From contig VHZZ01000001.1 of assembly GCA_009801015.1 (NCBI GenBank), forward strand, positions 1 to 25,612: a stretch of DNA of 25,612 bases, in the 5' to 3' direction. The position numbers and the translations under genes were made by a program. This document shows, one piece after another, positions 1 through 9,724 of the stretch. The notes under the pieces are model-generated. The model worked only from the letters and a program-made list of their open reading frames with translations. It was not told where the DNA came from and made no database searches. Positions within the stretch are counted from its first letter, which is position 1. Every line of letters starts with the position of its first letter. The DNA is from Silene noctiflora. Lineage: Eukaryota > Streptophyta > Magnoliopsida > Caryophyllales > Caryophyllaceae.

Positions 1-299
1 AAAATAGTATAAAGGGAGCTATAAAAGTATATATGAAAGTGATACATCAGCATTAATAAAGAGGAATGTCTTCTTTCTTCAAATTACAACCCGAGACAAA
101 GTGTAAACTAATGACAAATGAGGAACTAGAATAAACTTAAGAGTAAATTAAACTAATTAAACTAATTAACTATTAATTATCCTTACTAATTNCATAATAT
201 TATTTCTAATTATAAGAGAGATGATAAAATAAACCCTAACTTAAAACTAGACTAAAATTGTATATAAATTGACCAAGTATTGGAAGTATATATATAAGG
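1..299. other. AT-rich intergenic sequence, no gene seen
   Basis: Very AT-rich DNA with no convincing reading frame, repeat end or RNA gene. An isolated ambiguous base lies at 192. Confidence 0.6.
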
Positions 300-960
300 G
301 AGGGTGAGTGGCATTTTTGCGTGCACAGCTGCTGCCAGCCGGGTGGCCGGCCGCCGGTGCCATCACCGGATGGGCACTCTCTGACGCTTCCTTTTTCAAT
401 TGAGCATAGCTGTTGCCCCAGTCGGCTGCCCGGCTGCCGGTGGGCCGGCTGGGAAGTTGGGCTGCTGCGAGTTTGGACGAACAGAGGAAGGATGCATGTG
501 TGGGGGCCGGTCGGCCGACAGGGAGGTTTTTGGAAGATGATGGGGAGTTGGTGAGGTGTCTCTGCCGGTGGGGCAACGACCGCCGGTTGGCCGACAGGGA
601 GAGCAGGTGCTCTGTTTTCGATGGGTTGCTGCGATATGCTTGCTGGCTGTTTGCGCGTGAGGATGGGCTTCTGCTGGCTGCTATGGTGGTTGTCGGCGGC
701 AGGGGAGTTAAGGGCTGATGAGGTGGTCATGGGTGGTGGTAGTGGCGGCTGTTAAGGTGGTTAGAAGATGGTTCAAAGGTTGGTTGTTGTTTGTAGATGC
801 TGATGGACGGGGGTGTTTGTAGGGATCGTGGTGGCTGATGTGGTGGTCCATGGTGGTCGTGGGTGGTTGGGTTGTGAAGGTGGAAAGGTGGAAGTGTAGG
901 GTGGTCAATGGTGGTGAGGGGTGGCTGCCAAGGTGGCCGGAGGTGGTAGAAAAAGCTCAG
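300..960. repeat. GC-rich island with reiterated GCCGG and GTGG words
   Basis: Base composition changes abruptly from about 300. The first half is built of repeated words such as GCCGGTGGGCC, and GGCCGACAGGGAG occurs at about 514 and about 590. The second half (about 720-950) is a degenerate run of GGTGGT and GTGGTC units. Long frames are open on both strands here, but their composition is low-complexity (Pro/Thr/His-rich on minus, Gly/Trp/Val-rich on plus), which is what a biased repeat gives in any frame, so I call none of them a gene. It may be a fragment of a retroelement leader or a minisatellite. Confidence 0.5.
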
Positions 961-1265
961 CAAAGACCGTCGCAAAAGGACAATACCAAGGCTTTATCAT
1001 ACTTAGTTTATTTTCCTCATATTTCAAATTCAAATCCCGTCTCGCAACCTCGTCTTGCAATACCGCCTCACCTACACAATATNTTAGTTAAATAAAGAGA
1101 ATACAAATATTATATAAAATCAGACTAATTACTAAATATAATCAAGACGACTAATTATTATAAATTAGTAATTAAATGAGCTTTTTAATCAATTAAGCAT
1201 GCAAAATCGAGTCGGAATAAAGTATAAATGGGAGGTAAAATGCGACTAAACTACTACTTATCAGT
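961..1265. other. Intergenic sequence, nothing recognised
   Basis: Transition from the GC-rich island back to AT-rich DNA. It holds one ambiguous base at 1083. No gene, terminal repeat or RNA structure stands out. Confidence 0.5.
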
Positions 1266-2372
1266 ACTCGATTTCCTCCGAAAATTGTTTATCGCATCCT
1301 CGTACCCTTAAATGTCGTCTGTTTCTTCTCAAAATTTATTTGACTGCTTTATCTGACCCGAGGAACCGTCTATATGATTTACAGATATTTTTTTCCTAGA
1401 CCCTCAAATCCCGAAATCGTGTATTACATTCTTAAACATGAGCCGGTTGGGAGATCGTACCAGGTCATGTTTTTTTTTTTTTTTTTTTTTTACCATTTTT
1501 TCAACCACGTGTCAGGGGTCGCTTCATGACTTCCTGTATTCGCTTTTCAACTCTAAATAAAGATTATTAATCTATTTTTAAGGAATACCCGATTTTCATC
1601 CGAGACTCGTTTATCGCGTATCGGCACCTTCGAATTTCATCTGTTGCTTCTCAAAGTTTGTGTGACTGCTTTATCTGACCCAAGAAACCGTCAGTATGAT
1701 TTACAGACAATTTTGTTTCGGATCCCAGAAATCCCGAAACCGTGTATTATGCACTTAAATTTGAGCCGTTTTGTGAGGTCGTACCGGGTCATGTTTCTTT
1801 TCCTCCCAGGTTTTCTACCACGTATTTGTGGTCGCTTCATGAGTTAACGTATTAGATTTTAAGCTCTAAATAAGCAGTATTCATCTATTTGTAATAAATA
1901 CCCGATTTTTGTCCCAGACACGTTTGTCACTTACCGACACACTCAAATGTCCTCAGTTATTTCTCAAAATTTGTGTTGGTGCTTTATGAGACTCGAGGAA
2001 CCGTCTGTATGATTTACAGATATTTTTGTTCCGGGATCCTGAATTCCCGAAAATCGTGTATTATACACTTCAATTTAAGCCGTTTGGGAAGTCGTACCAG
2101 GTCATGTTTCTTTTCCTTCCAGTATTTCTACCACGTGTCAGGGGTCTCTTCATGAGTTACCGTATTCGATTTTCAGCCCTAAATAAGAAGTATTCATCTA
2201 TTTTTAAGGAATACTCGATTTTCGTCCGAGACTCGTTAATTGTGTACCGGCACCCTCAAAAGTCCTTTGTTGATATTCAAAAGTTTTGTGTCTGATTTAT
2301 CTGATCCAAGAAACCGTCTGTATGATTTATAGACAATTTTATTCCGGGCCTTGAAATCTCGAAACCATGTAT
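1266..2372. repeat. Tandem satellite array, unit about 313 bp, about 3.5 copies
   Basis: The same passage recurs with the core GCTTTATCTGACCCGAGGAA at about 1346, 1668, 1981 (diverged) and 2294, giving spacings of about 322, 313 and 313. Within each unit the order of sub-motifs is constant: GATTTACAGA, CCGAAA-CGTGTATTA, GTCGTACCAGGTCATGTT, CACGTGTCAGGGGTC, TACCCGATTTT. The first spacing is longer because of a 22-T run at 1470-1491. The array starts in mid-unit and ends in mid-unit where another repeat begins (about 2373). Short open frames inside the units are phase-dependent and not shared by all copies, so they are not genes. It is a diverged, perhaps subtelomeric-type, satellite remnant. 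Confidence 0.85.
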
Positions 2373-3108
2373 TACAAAACTAGCTGAAACCTAAAAAGGT
2401 ACCCGAAACTTGAAAATGTAGCTGAAACCTAAAGAGGTAGCTGAAAATTAGGAACTAATAAGGTAGTTGATTTTTATTAAAACTGTTTGAAAACTAGTTG
2501 AAAAGATAGCTGATAGTTGATCAAATGACGTAAAAGGGCGTGGTTATTTGTTGCTATAGTTTATGTTTTTGCTATTATTCTTGTGTTATTATCATTGGCG
2601 TTGTTAGTAATAAAGTCATAATGTAGTTTTTTGTCAATATACTTCCGCAAGTCTCCAACATGTTTCAAATAGAATGAGAACAATAATTAATATATCACGA
2701 TTAGGTTAAAGAAAAATAATTCAAACAATATATCATTGAAAAATGTATTAGGTGGATACAAAATTAGTTCTTGATTAAACTCATACACACACACAAAAAA
2801 ATGATTTTTTTTCGGTAAAGTGTATTGATGAATTTTGTTTAACGATTGCTTGTGTTATTTTGGAGAAGTATTGAATGAGGTATTAATTGACAAGATTTAA
2901 AAAAACAAGGGAAAAATAGGTAGACAAAAAAGAATTAGTACCTGATTTCCTAAATGCTACATGAGGTAATATTTCATTTCAAGTACCTTTTTTGATTAAA
3001 AAAGTAGTTGCCAAACACTCTTAAAAAATTAAGGTACCTGATTTTTTTTTTTGACAAAAATGTTACTTGAAGCAAATGAGCTACCTAAAGTGTATTACCA
3101 AACGGAGC
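2373..3108. mobile_element. MITE-like element, relative of the one at 19310-19716 (inverted, longer)
   Basis: The left part contains repeated AGCTGAAACCT and AGGTAGCTGA words and the right part ends TTACCAAACGGAGC. Read in reverse complement, both parts match the ends and subterminal repeats of the element at 19310-19716, which has TIRs of the type GGCTCYGTTTGG. This copy has about 330 bp of extra internal sequence (roughly 2520-2880). It lacks its left terminal bases and abuts the satellite array directly. No open frame of a transposase is seen. It is a non-autonomous, probably Harbinger-type element. Confidence 0.6.
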
Positions 3109-3350
3109 TTTATTTGGCGATAAAATTAATGGAAAAATCCAGAGAAATCCTTAACCATAAATTTTGAAAGTTCGGATTCTTAACTGAAATATAAAAATCA
3201 AAAATTAGGTCCTTTTTTTACCCTTATCTCCGTGAAATCTACTCTTAGATTCCATATTATTCCATATTACTCGTAGTATAAATATTGTAAAAACGTGAAC
3301 TAAGCCATATTTACCGATTGGAGGCTAATCAGTAATCACAATTCACATTC

Positions 3351-3910
3351 GGCCCTGTTTGGTAAACGACGGATTAATATTGGCAGAAGCAAATTTAGAA
3401 AAGCAGATTTGACTAGCTGAATGATGTAGCAGGTTTGACCAGCAGAATGATTTAAGCCCTGTTTAATAAACGGCGGATTAATTTGAGCATAAGCAGATTA
3501 TAAATGATAGATTTTAACAGAAGGTTTGACTAGCATATTATAATTAATAGAATTAATTTAAGTGTTTGGTAACTTTGAGTATGCTAAAAATTGACCAATA
3601 TGGGCCTTAATAGAATTGTATTAGAGCTGTTTGGTAATTGACAGTTTTAGATTAGCAGATTCTTTAATTCCTTGTAAAATGACAAATAAGAACATAAATA
3701 AATTATTTATTAAATATATGAAAGTACGGTAAGTATTTTTTAAAATGGGTAAAGAAGACAATTTATATTTCTTCTAATATGCTGGTAGGAACAGCATATT
3801 GCAAAATAGCATATTGTACCCCAATATACTGTTTCAATATGTCATTAACCAAACACTCTAAATAACATATATGCTAAAATGTGGCGATATGCCATTTACC
3901 AAATAGGACC
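3351..3910. mobile_element. MITE-like element with doubled ends
   Basis: It begins GGCCCTGTTTGGTAAACG and finishes ATTTACCAAATAGGACC, a diverged inverted pair of the GTTTGGT type. The left end is present twice: GCCCTGTTTRRTAAACGRCG occurs at about 3352 and again at about 3456. The right end is also doubled (ATTAACCAAACACTC at about 3844 and the terminal copy), which suggests one element nested in a relative or an internal duplication. Internal words such as AGCATATT recur. No transposase frame is present. An 11-bp repeat TTTACCGATTG lies outside both ends (3310-3320 and 3915-3925) but not immediately against them. Confidence 0.55.
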
Positions 3911-4169
3911 TACTTTTACCGATTGTTTAATGATGGAAAGTTTCCATATTTATGAATTTTGTATTAATCTAGATGGCAAATATATTCATGATTAGTTTGG
4001 CAAATAACCTAATCGAAATTAACAAGATTAGGGTTTTATAATCATCGTTTCTTTTATCAACATGATATAAGTAATAAGTTAACTACCATTGTTGACACTT
4101 GACTTATTTTAATCGGACGTGAGAGCGGTTTTAAGTTAAAAACGGTTTTAACTAAGAATTGTTGAACAT
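3911..4169. other. Upstream sequence of the nucleoredoxin-like pseudogene
   Basis: AT-rich, with no gene or repeat that I recognise. It would contain the promoter of the broken gene that follows, but no clear TATA box at a sensible distance can be singled out. Confidence 0.4.
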
Positions 4170-5991
4170 ATGAATCCGAAGTCAGGGAAGATGGTTTCGC
4201 AGTGGTTTCCTTCTCCTTCTGGCACTCTATTGTACACCATAAACAAAAAGAAGCGACAAAAACTTCAGATGAATCTTCAGATGAAACTCCAGAATTCAAA
4301 AGACAGAAACCTTCGTCGATGGATTTAAATAATGTCTACTCGTCGAACTTTAATGTTCGTCTCGATCCACCAGCTGGTAAACCTGACTTAGAAAGCGAAT
4401 TAGTCGGAATCCAGAAAGGCGGGCATTTAGATGTCGTATCCTTCTTGTCAAACAATGGTAAAACAACTTGGTACGCTCTAATGGCGAAACTGTTAACATC
4501 GACGTTGTTCTTGGTAAATACGTACTAATCTGCTGTTTTAAGCTGCCTGTGTAGTGTGTACCGTGGTTCCTATGGCTATTCGGTTTGTCGTTCAGTGATA
4601 GATGCATACTCTGACTTACGTCGAGATTTATTTGAGATTGTTTTAGTGGCTGATAAGGAACCCGGTTTACATCTTCGCGAGGATGTTTTTGGTGCTTTCT
4701 TTTCTGCATTCCAGTGCCTTGCAGTACCCTTCTTCGAATTTGACACCCGTCATTTTATATGCTCCTTTATCGGCCTCCGCCCTGGTCATATTGCAACCAT
4801 TTTGGTTGATCCCACGGGACTTATTCTGCAGCATCATGATGCTTCTGCTAATTTTGAAACCTTTGGATCTGAATGGTATCCCTTTACTGAAGATGTGTGG
4901 AGCCCCTTGAGATTGGATCCCTTCTATCGGAAGAGGCACAGAGTGTCTCCCCGAGCTGCTGCTATACTGGACTCGTATCAACAGCCACAGACTCTGTTAC
5001 TCTATGCTGATATTCTTCTCAGCAACCCGTCTCTCGTTCTCCATAGAATCAATCCAGCTGCCGGTTTATCCATGACAGTGTCGCAGCTGTGCGAGAAGCA
5101 CATTGGGTTGTACCTATGCTCCGAAGAGGGATTCATAGACACACTAAATGAGGTCCATAAGGTATGCCTTTTTCCAATGACCCAATGGTGTACCATCAAA
5201 GCCTCCTTGAAGCTCTGAAGCTTTCCAATATTAATTCGTGGTTTCTCTTTCCCTTCGAAGACAACAGGAAGGTCTGCCGCAGACTGTGGCGAGTATTTGC
5301 CAACGGATGTTGATATGATAGGCTAGTTATTTTTCCACCTTATAATAGCGGACAGCCTGGTGAGATCGAGGCAAGAGCTCTGATCACTCAATTTGGAACG
5401 AATATATATCCCTTCACCGCTAGCAACATTGTTGACGAAAGGTACAATGCGCTCAAGTCACTCAACCCAATTTCATGGTTTGAAGTTACTAGGAAAAGGA
5501 AGCGCACTTGTTTGGTCCGCAATGACAGTGAATCTTATGTACGCAAGTCTAAGCTTGATGGCAAGAAGTTACTCCTATATCTTGACTCGTTTCAGCTTGA
5601 TGTTGACAATGGCGAGTTCTGCTGTCTGCTCAAGAAACATTACCCTGAAATTAAGGCCAGTGGCTCTGAAGTTGTGTTTGTTCCTTTAAATCAGAAATAT
5701 ATACCTATACGTCAGCAGCATGCTGCTATTGCTGAGATGCCATGGCCGATTATGCCCGTCCAAGCTGCTGTTAAAGCTTCTGTGACTGAACAACTGATCT
5801 TGCCAGGTGATAAAGACGGAGTTAACAGTCAACTCATTGCGTTGGGGGAAGATGGCAAAATTCTTTCAAAACGGGCTCACTTCAAACTAATGGAGGAAGG
5901 GGTCACTGAATCTCTAATTGCTGATACTCTCTACCAAGAAATTGTTCAGGACCTAACTGACCTTAACCCTCATGATTACTTCAATTCTTGA
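4170..5991 (+). pseudogene. Nucleoredoxin-like gene, three thioredoxin-fold modules, broken
   Basis: Conceptual reading from ATG 4170 crosses four frame changes and gives about 600 residues, close to plant nucleoredoxin length. The breaks lie in an A-run at 4258-4262, an A-run at 4487-4489, around 4550, and at 5159-5160; TGA 5311-5313 is an in-frame stop. Three modules resemble nucleoredoxin: each has a strand such as GKYVLI, KHIGLYL or GKKLLLYL. Module 1 contains FEIVLVA, CLAVPFFEFDTR and IATILVDPTG followed by YPFT; module 2 is followed by YPFT again; module 3 contains MPWPIMP. The N-terminus is basic then acidic (KKKRQK, SDESSDET). Nucleoredoxins are thiol oxidoreductases with WCPPC sites, but no WCxxC exists in any module, so even an intact ancestor may have been redox-inactive. 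Introns are an unlikely explanation, because the frame changes are point-like. Sequencing error at homopolymers could account for some breaks but not the stop. Family call is moderate. Confidence 0.6.
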
Positions 5992-6547
5992 AGCGCCAGT
6001 ATTTATCGAAACTACATAGCAGCCATGGGGAACTGCAAGGGGTTTGCTTTCAATTTTCCGACTTGTACTGTTACTGACATGCACTAGTTTTTCCAATTCT
6101 CGCATCCCATCAATCTAAATGCCTTAGTTTTGAAACCGTCTTATGTTCGAGTTGGTTCACTTATTGTTCATTTCAACTATACCCGCATTTCTTATAGAAT
6201 ACGGAGTAGTAAAACAGTCGGTTGTCGTACACACAGTCTTAGACCGCGGGGTCGAAAGCAGCATGACACACAATGGACAAAATTTATCATCCTTTCATCC
6301 GAACTGAAACTGTTTCATTGAAAAAAAGAACTGTCATGGCTAGAAGACAATCGCAGTAAAAGAAAATAAACAAAGTACTTAAGCTAAAAACACGAGTCAC
6401 CCATCTACAATAGGTGAGTAGCATTACAACTCAATAGGTGGGTAGCTAAAAACACGAGTCACATAGAAATATCCATGTTTTACGATGAGCTGCGCATATT
6501 CATTATTCGTCTTCAAGTTTAAGCATATTATTCAGCTTAAACTTGAA
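5992..6547. other. Intergenic, 3' flanks of the pseudogene and of F-box A
   Basis: No gene. The phrase GCTAAAAACACGAGTCAC occurs twice (about 6383 and 6446) and CAATAGGTGRGTAGC twice (about 6410 and 6432), a small local duplication. The decamer ATACGGAGTA lies at 6199-6208. Confidence 0.5.
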
Positions 6548-7789
6548 TCAATTCACTTTCGAAACTGAAACGTTGTCGCAAATCTTGTAACTATTTCTTA
6601 CGTACCTTTGGAGTTCATCATCAGTATAAACATCGGTGTTTTGATCGAGCAATACTAGACTCTCGCTGAACGCAGCAAACTTAGTCGATACATGTTGACG
6701 ACCAAGACCAAGCTCATAGTCCGTATATTGCCAAGTAATAAGATTATACATCAAATTTCCGTCACTTTCCTCAGCAAATCCAAAAATCTCACCATTCTTC
6801 CCTACATAATCGATTGGACCTATATGCATACGGTTAGCAAGTACAACAGACAATGTCGTACACCAAGATTCGTCTTCTTTAACCCAAATTTGACATTTCG
6901 CAAAAGTTACAATATCAGTTAGATAATTATACCCGCAATAGGAGACCGATAGCTTTGATTTATACTCAAAAACACCAAATTCCCCTGACGCCATAGATAC
7001 AATGTCTTCGGGTAACTCAATCTTTTGAAAAGTTTCTTCGACCACATCGAACATGAGAACCCATTTCCCAATTGAAGAATTGACACCATTTTCCCAAGTG
7101 AGCCAATGAATAGCACCGTTTAAGAAACAATGTGAAGAGGAGACAGTACGAATCATGTTATCGGCTAAATAATCAGCAAAGATAGTCTTCCATATCCGAT
7201 CACAAACCGAATAAACCTCAACCAACGGGTTGAACCCGTGGTTGCCACGAGAGAAACAAATCTTAACCACTCTGTGATCATTTCTGTTACTGTTGTAGGC
7301 GAAACCCAACACAGAGGTTATGTCACTCAGATCACTGATTACGGCCTTAGACGTAGGCAAGTTAATCATTTTCCGAAGAAAGGGATTCCATAACATGATT
7401 TGGCCTGTTGGATTGAGATAACGATTATCCGAAAGGCATAACAAGCCATGGATAGACCCCACAAAGAAAGAGCAGTGCATGAAAGGGTCAGGTACCTTGA
7501 AGGGGAAAATTGAGGTGTGACATAGTTGAAAGGGGATACGACCCGAGTCGAGAAAGAAACGGTATTGCTCATGCTGTGGAATTTTAGTGGACATTTCGCG
7601 GTAGAGAAGCAGGGTATTTGTGTCGTTTTGGGTGTAATGCTTATGGTGTGCAGCCATAAAAGAAGGAGAGACAATGAGGGAATGCCATGATTTGCATACA
7701 CATCGGCATTTGCCTACGGTTTTGACAGGAAGATTTTTAAGGATTTCGAACCATATGTCTTCTGAAAAACATGGATTTACGTCTGACAT
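6548..7789 (-). CDS. F-box protein A, F-box plus FBA/kelch-type domain (CPR1/SLF-like)
   Basis: This is the only full-length open member of the cluster, 413 residues. Residues about 9-50 are an F-box (EDIWFEILKNLPVKTVGKCR, then CVCKSWHSLIV and FMAAH), the segment that binds SKP1 in SCF E3 ubiquitin ligases. The rest is the F-box-associated region of CPR1- and S-locus-F-box-type proteins, with GSIHGLLCLS and IMLWNPF near residue 130, VLGFAYNSNRNDHRVVKI near 165, VEVYSVCDRIWK near 190, LNGAIHWLTWE near 220, and IWVKEDESW near 290. This region selects the substrate; the target is unknown. Start choice: MSDVNPC is shared with paralogues C and E. A donor-like AAAG|GTACGT lies at about 6600, as in C and E, so the last about 18 codons could be intronic in a spliced form. 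A TATA-like box lies about 55 bp upstream. Confidence 0.9.
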   Translation of the reverse strand: MSDVNPCFSEDIWFEILKNLPVKTVGKCRCVCKSWHSLIVSPSFMAAHHKHYTQNDTNTLLLYREMSTKIPQHEQYRFFLDSGRIPFQLCHTSIFPFKVPDPFMHCSFFVGSIHGLLCLSDNRYLNPTGQIMLWNPFLRKMINLPTSKAVISDLSDITSVLGFAYNSNRNDHRVVKICFSRGNHGFNPLVEVYSVCDRIWKTIFADYLADNMIRTVSSSHCFLNGAIHWLTWENGVNSSIGKWVLMFDVVEETFQKIELPEDIVSMASGEFGVFEYKSKLSVSYCGYNYLTDIVTFAKCQIWVKEDESWCTTLSVVLANRMHIGPIDYVGKNGEIFGFAEESDGNLMYNLITWQYTDYELGLGRQHVSTKFAAFSESLVLLDQNTDVYTDDELQRYVRNSYKICDNVSVSKVN

Positions 7790-7840
7790 TTTTAGTCGAT
7801 AGTAGCGATTCTATTGAAATAATGTTAGACAAATGCAACA

Positions 7841-7850
7841 AGTATTTAAG
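7841..7850 (-). promoter_or_regulatory. TATA-like element of F-box A
   Basis: On the minus strand this reads CTTAAATACT, 50-60 bp before the start codon. The same box sits at an equivalent position before B and C, and a changed form sits before E, which supports a conserved core promoter. Confidence 0.5.
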
Positions 7851-7857
7851 GTAGTAG

Positions 7858-8000
7858 GATGAGTTGTTGCATTAACTAAGCATGCATGTATCTTCTTGAA
7901 TCGTTTGAATTGCAGTACATTTTGGTTCCCAATAATTATGAGCAACTTTGTATAATATTTCCAAGAAGTGTGTGGCCGTTTCGTTACTCTATGAGCAGGG
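7858..8000 (-). promoter_or_regulatory. Promoter block of F-box A conserved with E
   Basis: Shared phrases in the same order occur upstream of A and E: GCATGCATGTAT/GCATATATGCAT, TTTGAAYTGCAG, CCCAATAATTRTG, TTTCCAAG, and CGTTTCRTTACTC. These mark the duplicated promoter. The TTACTCTATGA part (about 7984-7994) is the uninterrupted counterpart of the Helitron insertion site in the promoter of C. Confidence 0.55.
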
Positions 8001-8006
8001 GAGGTT

Positions 8007-8202
8007 GACATTGAATATGAAAGGTTTTGATCGAGAAAATGGTAACTCGTCATTTCTTAAGTGTTCATATCATACGACGGTTTTACAGTATAACTTGCAT
8101 TGCTACAAGTACTTGATAGTAGCCTATTAATTGCATTTGTTTATATCGTTAAATGAGGTGTATGTAATATTGTGGAGACGTAATAGGTCATGTAAGAGCC
8201 GG
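8007..8202. repeat. Duplicated intergenic block, copy 1 (copy 2 at 19141-19302)
   Basis: It starts GACATTGAATATGAAAGG and runs through TTTTGATCGAGAAAATGG, GACGGTTTTACAGTATAA, AGCCTATTAATTGCATTTGT and ATATCGTTAA to about 8202. The second copy at 19141 keeps this order but lacks about 35 bp (roughly 8042-8078 here). Both copies sit downstream of a minus-strand F-box gene (B and F), so gene and flank were duplicated together. Confidence 0.85.
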
Positions 8203-8279
8203 AAGCCTGTTTCAAGTTAGATAGGGAGAAAGTCGGAACTGTTATGTAAATAAAAGCGACGGAGGTTTAACACAACTCA

Positions 8280-8440
8280 GCGTAACGTAGTGAAAAAACA
8301 ATATCACATTCGTCATCAATGAAAATACGATATGAAAACGATTTCAGCATCAGCTACTCAACTAGTCTGATTCGTTCAAAAATAAATAACTTAAGATCGA
8401 ATTCTAGTACAACCCGACAAATGATCCAATTCCATAAGGC
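8280..8440 (-). repeat. 3' flank shared by F-box loci B, F and E
   Basis: A stretch containing CAATGAAAATACGA, ACTCAAC, CTGATTCGTTCAAAAATA, AACTTAA and TCGAATTCTAGTACAAC recurs at about 20120-20250 (below F) and 21130-21250 (below E). It behaves as a conserved 3' UTR or downstream flank carried along by duplication. Confidence 0.75.
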
Positions 8441-8521
8441 CGGACAACCACTTGGAAAACAATAATGAAGAGACGTTTCAGTTCAAGTTGAATGGATATG
8501 GCTTTCAACGGCATCATTTGT

Positions 8522-9666
8522 TCAAACATCGGTGTTTTGGTCGAGTAATACGAGGCTCTCAGAAAACGCAGCAAACTTAGTAGATCTATGTTGACAATGA
8601 CCAAACTGGGAGAAATTTTTGGTCCTAGTATCACACTTGAACAACATTTTGTCCCTTATCCTAGCAAACCCGAATAGACTACCATTTCTACCCAAGTACT
8701 CAACTGGGCTCGTAAGAATAAGAGGACCGACTTTAACACTCAATATCATACACCAACACTCGTTTCTTCTAACCCAAATTTCGCAAAACCCCAATTCGTA
8801 AAAACCATATCGATCGTACCTACAACGGGACACTGATAACTCCGATTTATACTCAAAAATACCGAGTCTGTCTGACCACGTCCTTGCAACTATGAGTATG
8901 GGAAATTCTATTACTTGAAAAGTTTCTTCAACCATGTCGAAGGAAAGAATCCGTTCGCCAATTGAAGAATCGATTCCATTCGCCCAAGTGAGCCAATAAA
9001 TTACTCCATTTACAAAGCAATTGGAAGAGGAGACCCAATGAATCGAGTTATCAATTAAATAGTCCGCGGGGATAGTCCTCCATGTCCGATCACAAACCGA
9101 ATACACCTCAACCAACGGGGAAAGTCCGTTGTTGTCAGACATATAACGATTAAAACTAATCTTAATAACCCTATGGTCATTGTTGCAACTGTTGTAGCCG
9201 AAACCCAACACTGAGGTCAGGCTACGCGATTTACAGGTAGGGATCATAGAAATAGGCAAGTTGATCATTTTCGAAAGAAAGGGATTCCATAAAATGATTC
9301 GGCTTTTGTCACCCAGATAACGGCCATCCGAAAGGCAAATCAAACCATGGATGGATCCTACAAAGCAAGAACACCGCTTGAGAGTGACATGTACTGAAGT
9401 ATGATACGGTTGAAGGGGGTTGATACAACCCGAGTCGAGAAAGAAAAGGTATTGCTCGTTTGTTTTGCGGAAAAGAAACAAGGAATTCATGTCGTTTCGA
9501 GTGTAATGCTTAAGGTGCGCAGCCATAAAAGCAGGGGAAACAATAAGGGAGCGCCATGATTTGCAATTTTGCATACGCAACGACATTTACCTAAGGTCTT
9601 GACAGGAAGGGTTTTAAGGATTTCGAACCATATGTCTTCAGAGAAACACAGATTTATATCTGACAT
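8522..9666 (-). pseudogene. F-box locus B, frameshifted in the F-box
   Basis: A second CPR1/SLF-like gene. Translation starts MSDINLCFSEDIWFEILKTL at 9666 and runs to VCK. An 8-bp imperfect tandem duplication (TTTGCAAT/TTTGCATA on the plus strand, 9560-9575) then shifts the frame inside the conserved CKSW. The remaining 350 or so codons are open and follow the paralogues: SLIVSPAFMAAHLKHY, GSIHGLICLSDGRY, ILWNPFLSKMINLP, VLGFGYNSCNNDHRVIKI, VNGVIYWLTW, IWVRRNECW. TGA at 8522-8524 ends it at DQNTDV, earlier than A. The conserved splice-donor-like AAAGGTAC of A, C and E is changed here. Removing the 8 bp would leave 378 codons in one frame, so decay is recent. An internal ATG at 9586 is out of register with the family start and would give a protein without an F-box. 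Confidence 0.85.
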
Positions 9667-9708
9667 TTTTAGTAGATAGTAGTGAAATGTGAGAAAAATA
9701 ATGCGAGA

Positions 9709-9720
9709 GTATTTAAATAT
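9709..9720 (-). promoter_or_regulatory. TATA-like element of F-box B
   Basis: It reads TTAAATACT on the minus strand, about 45 bp before the B start codon, in the position occupied by the matching box in A and C. Confidence 0.45.
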
Positions 9721-9724
9721 TTAA

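Noticed and set aside
236..730. Minus-strand open frame of 164 codons in the GC-rich island
   Set aside because: Low-complexity Pro/Ser/Gln-rich translation of repeated words. Other frames on both strands are open in the same place, and there is no domain.
1644..2295. Open frames in the satellite
   Set aside because: Products of the tandem unit, not conserved between units, without start context or domains.
3310..3925. TTTACCGATTG on both sides as an 11-bp target duplication
   Set aside because: The left copy lies 30 bp outside the apparent element end, so it does not abut the termini; it may be chance or an older event.
4513..4542. Possible mini-intron in the nucleoredoxin-like gene (GTAAAT...TACTAAT...TTTTAAG)
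   Set aside because: Looks like donor, branch site and acceptor but would be only about 30 nt, well below plant intron size. Frameshift is the simpler explanation.
5393..5689. Open frame of 98 codons inside the nucleoredoxin-like region
   Set aside because: It is a shadow. The homologous frame runs through the same stretch from 5314 to 5991 with family motifs.
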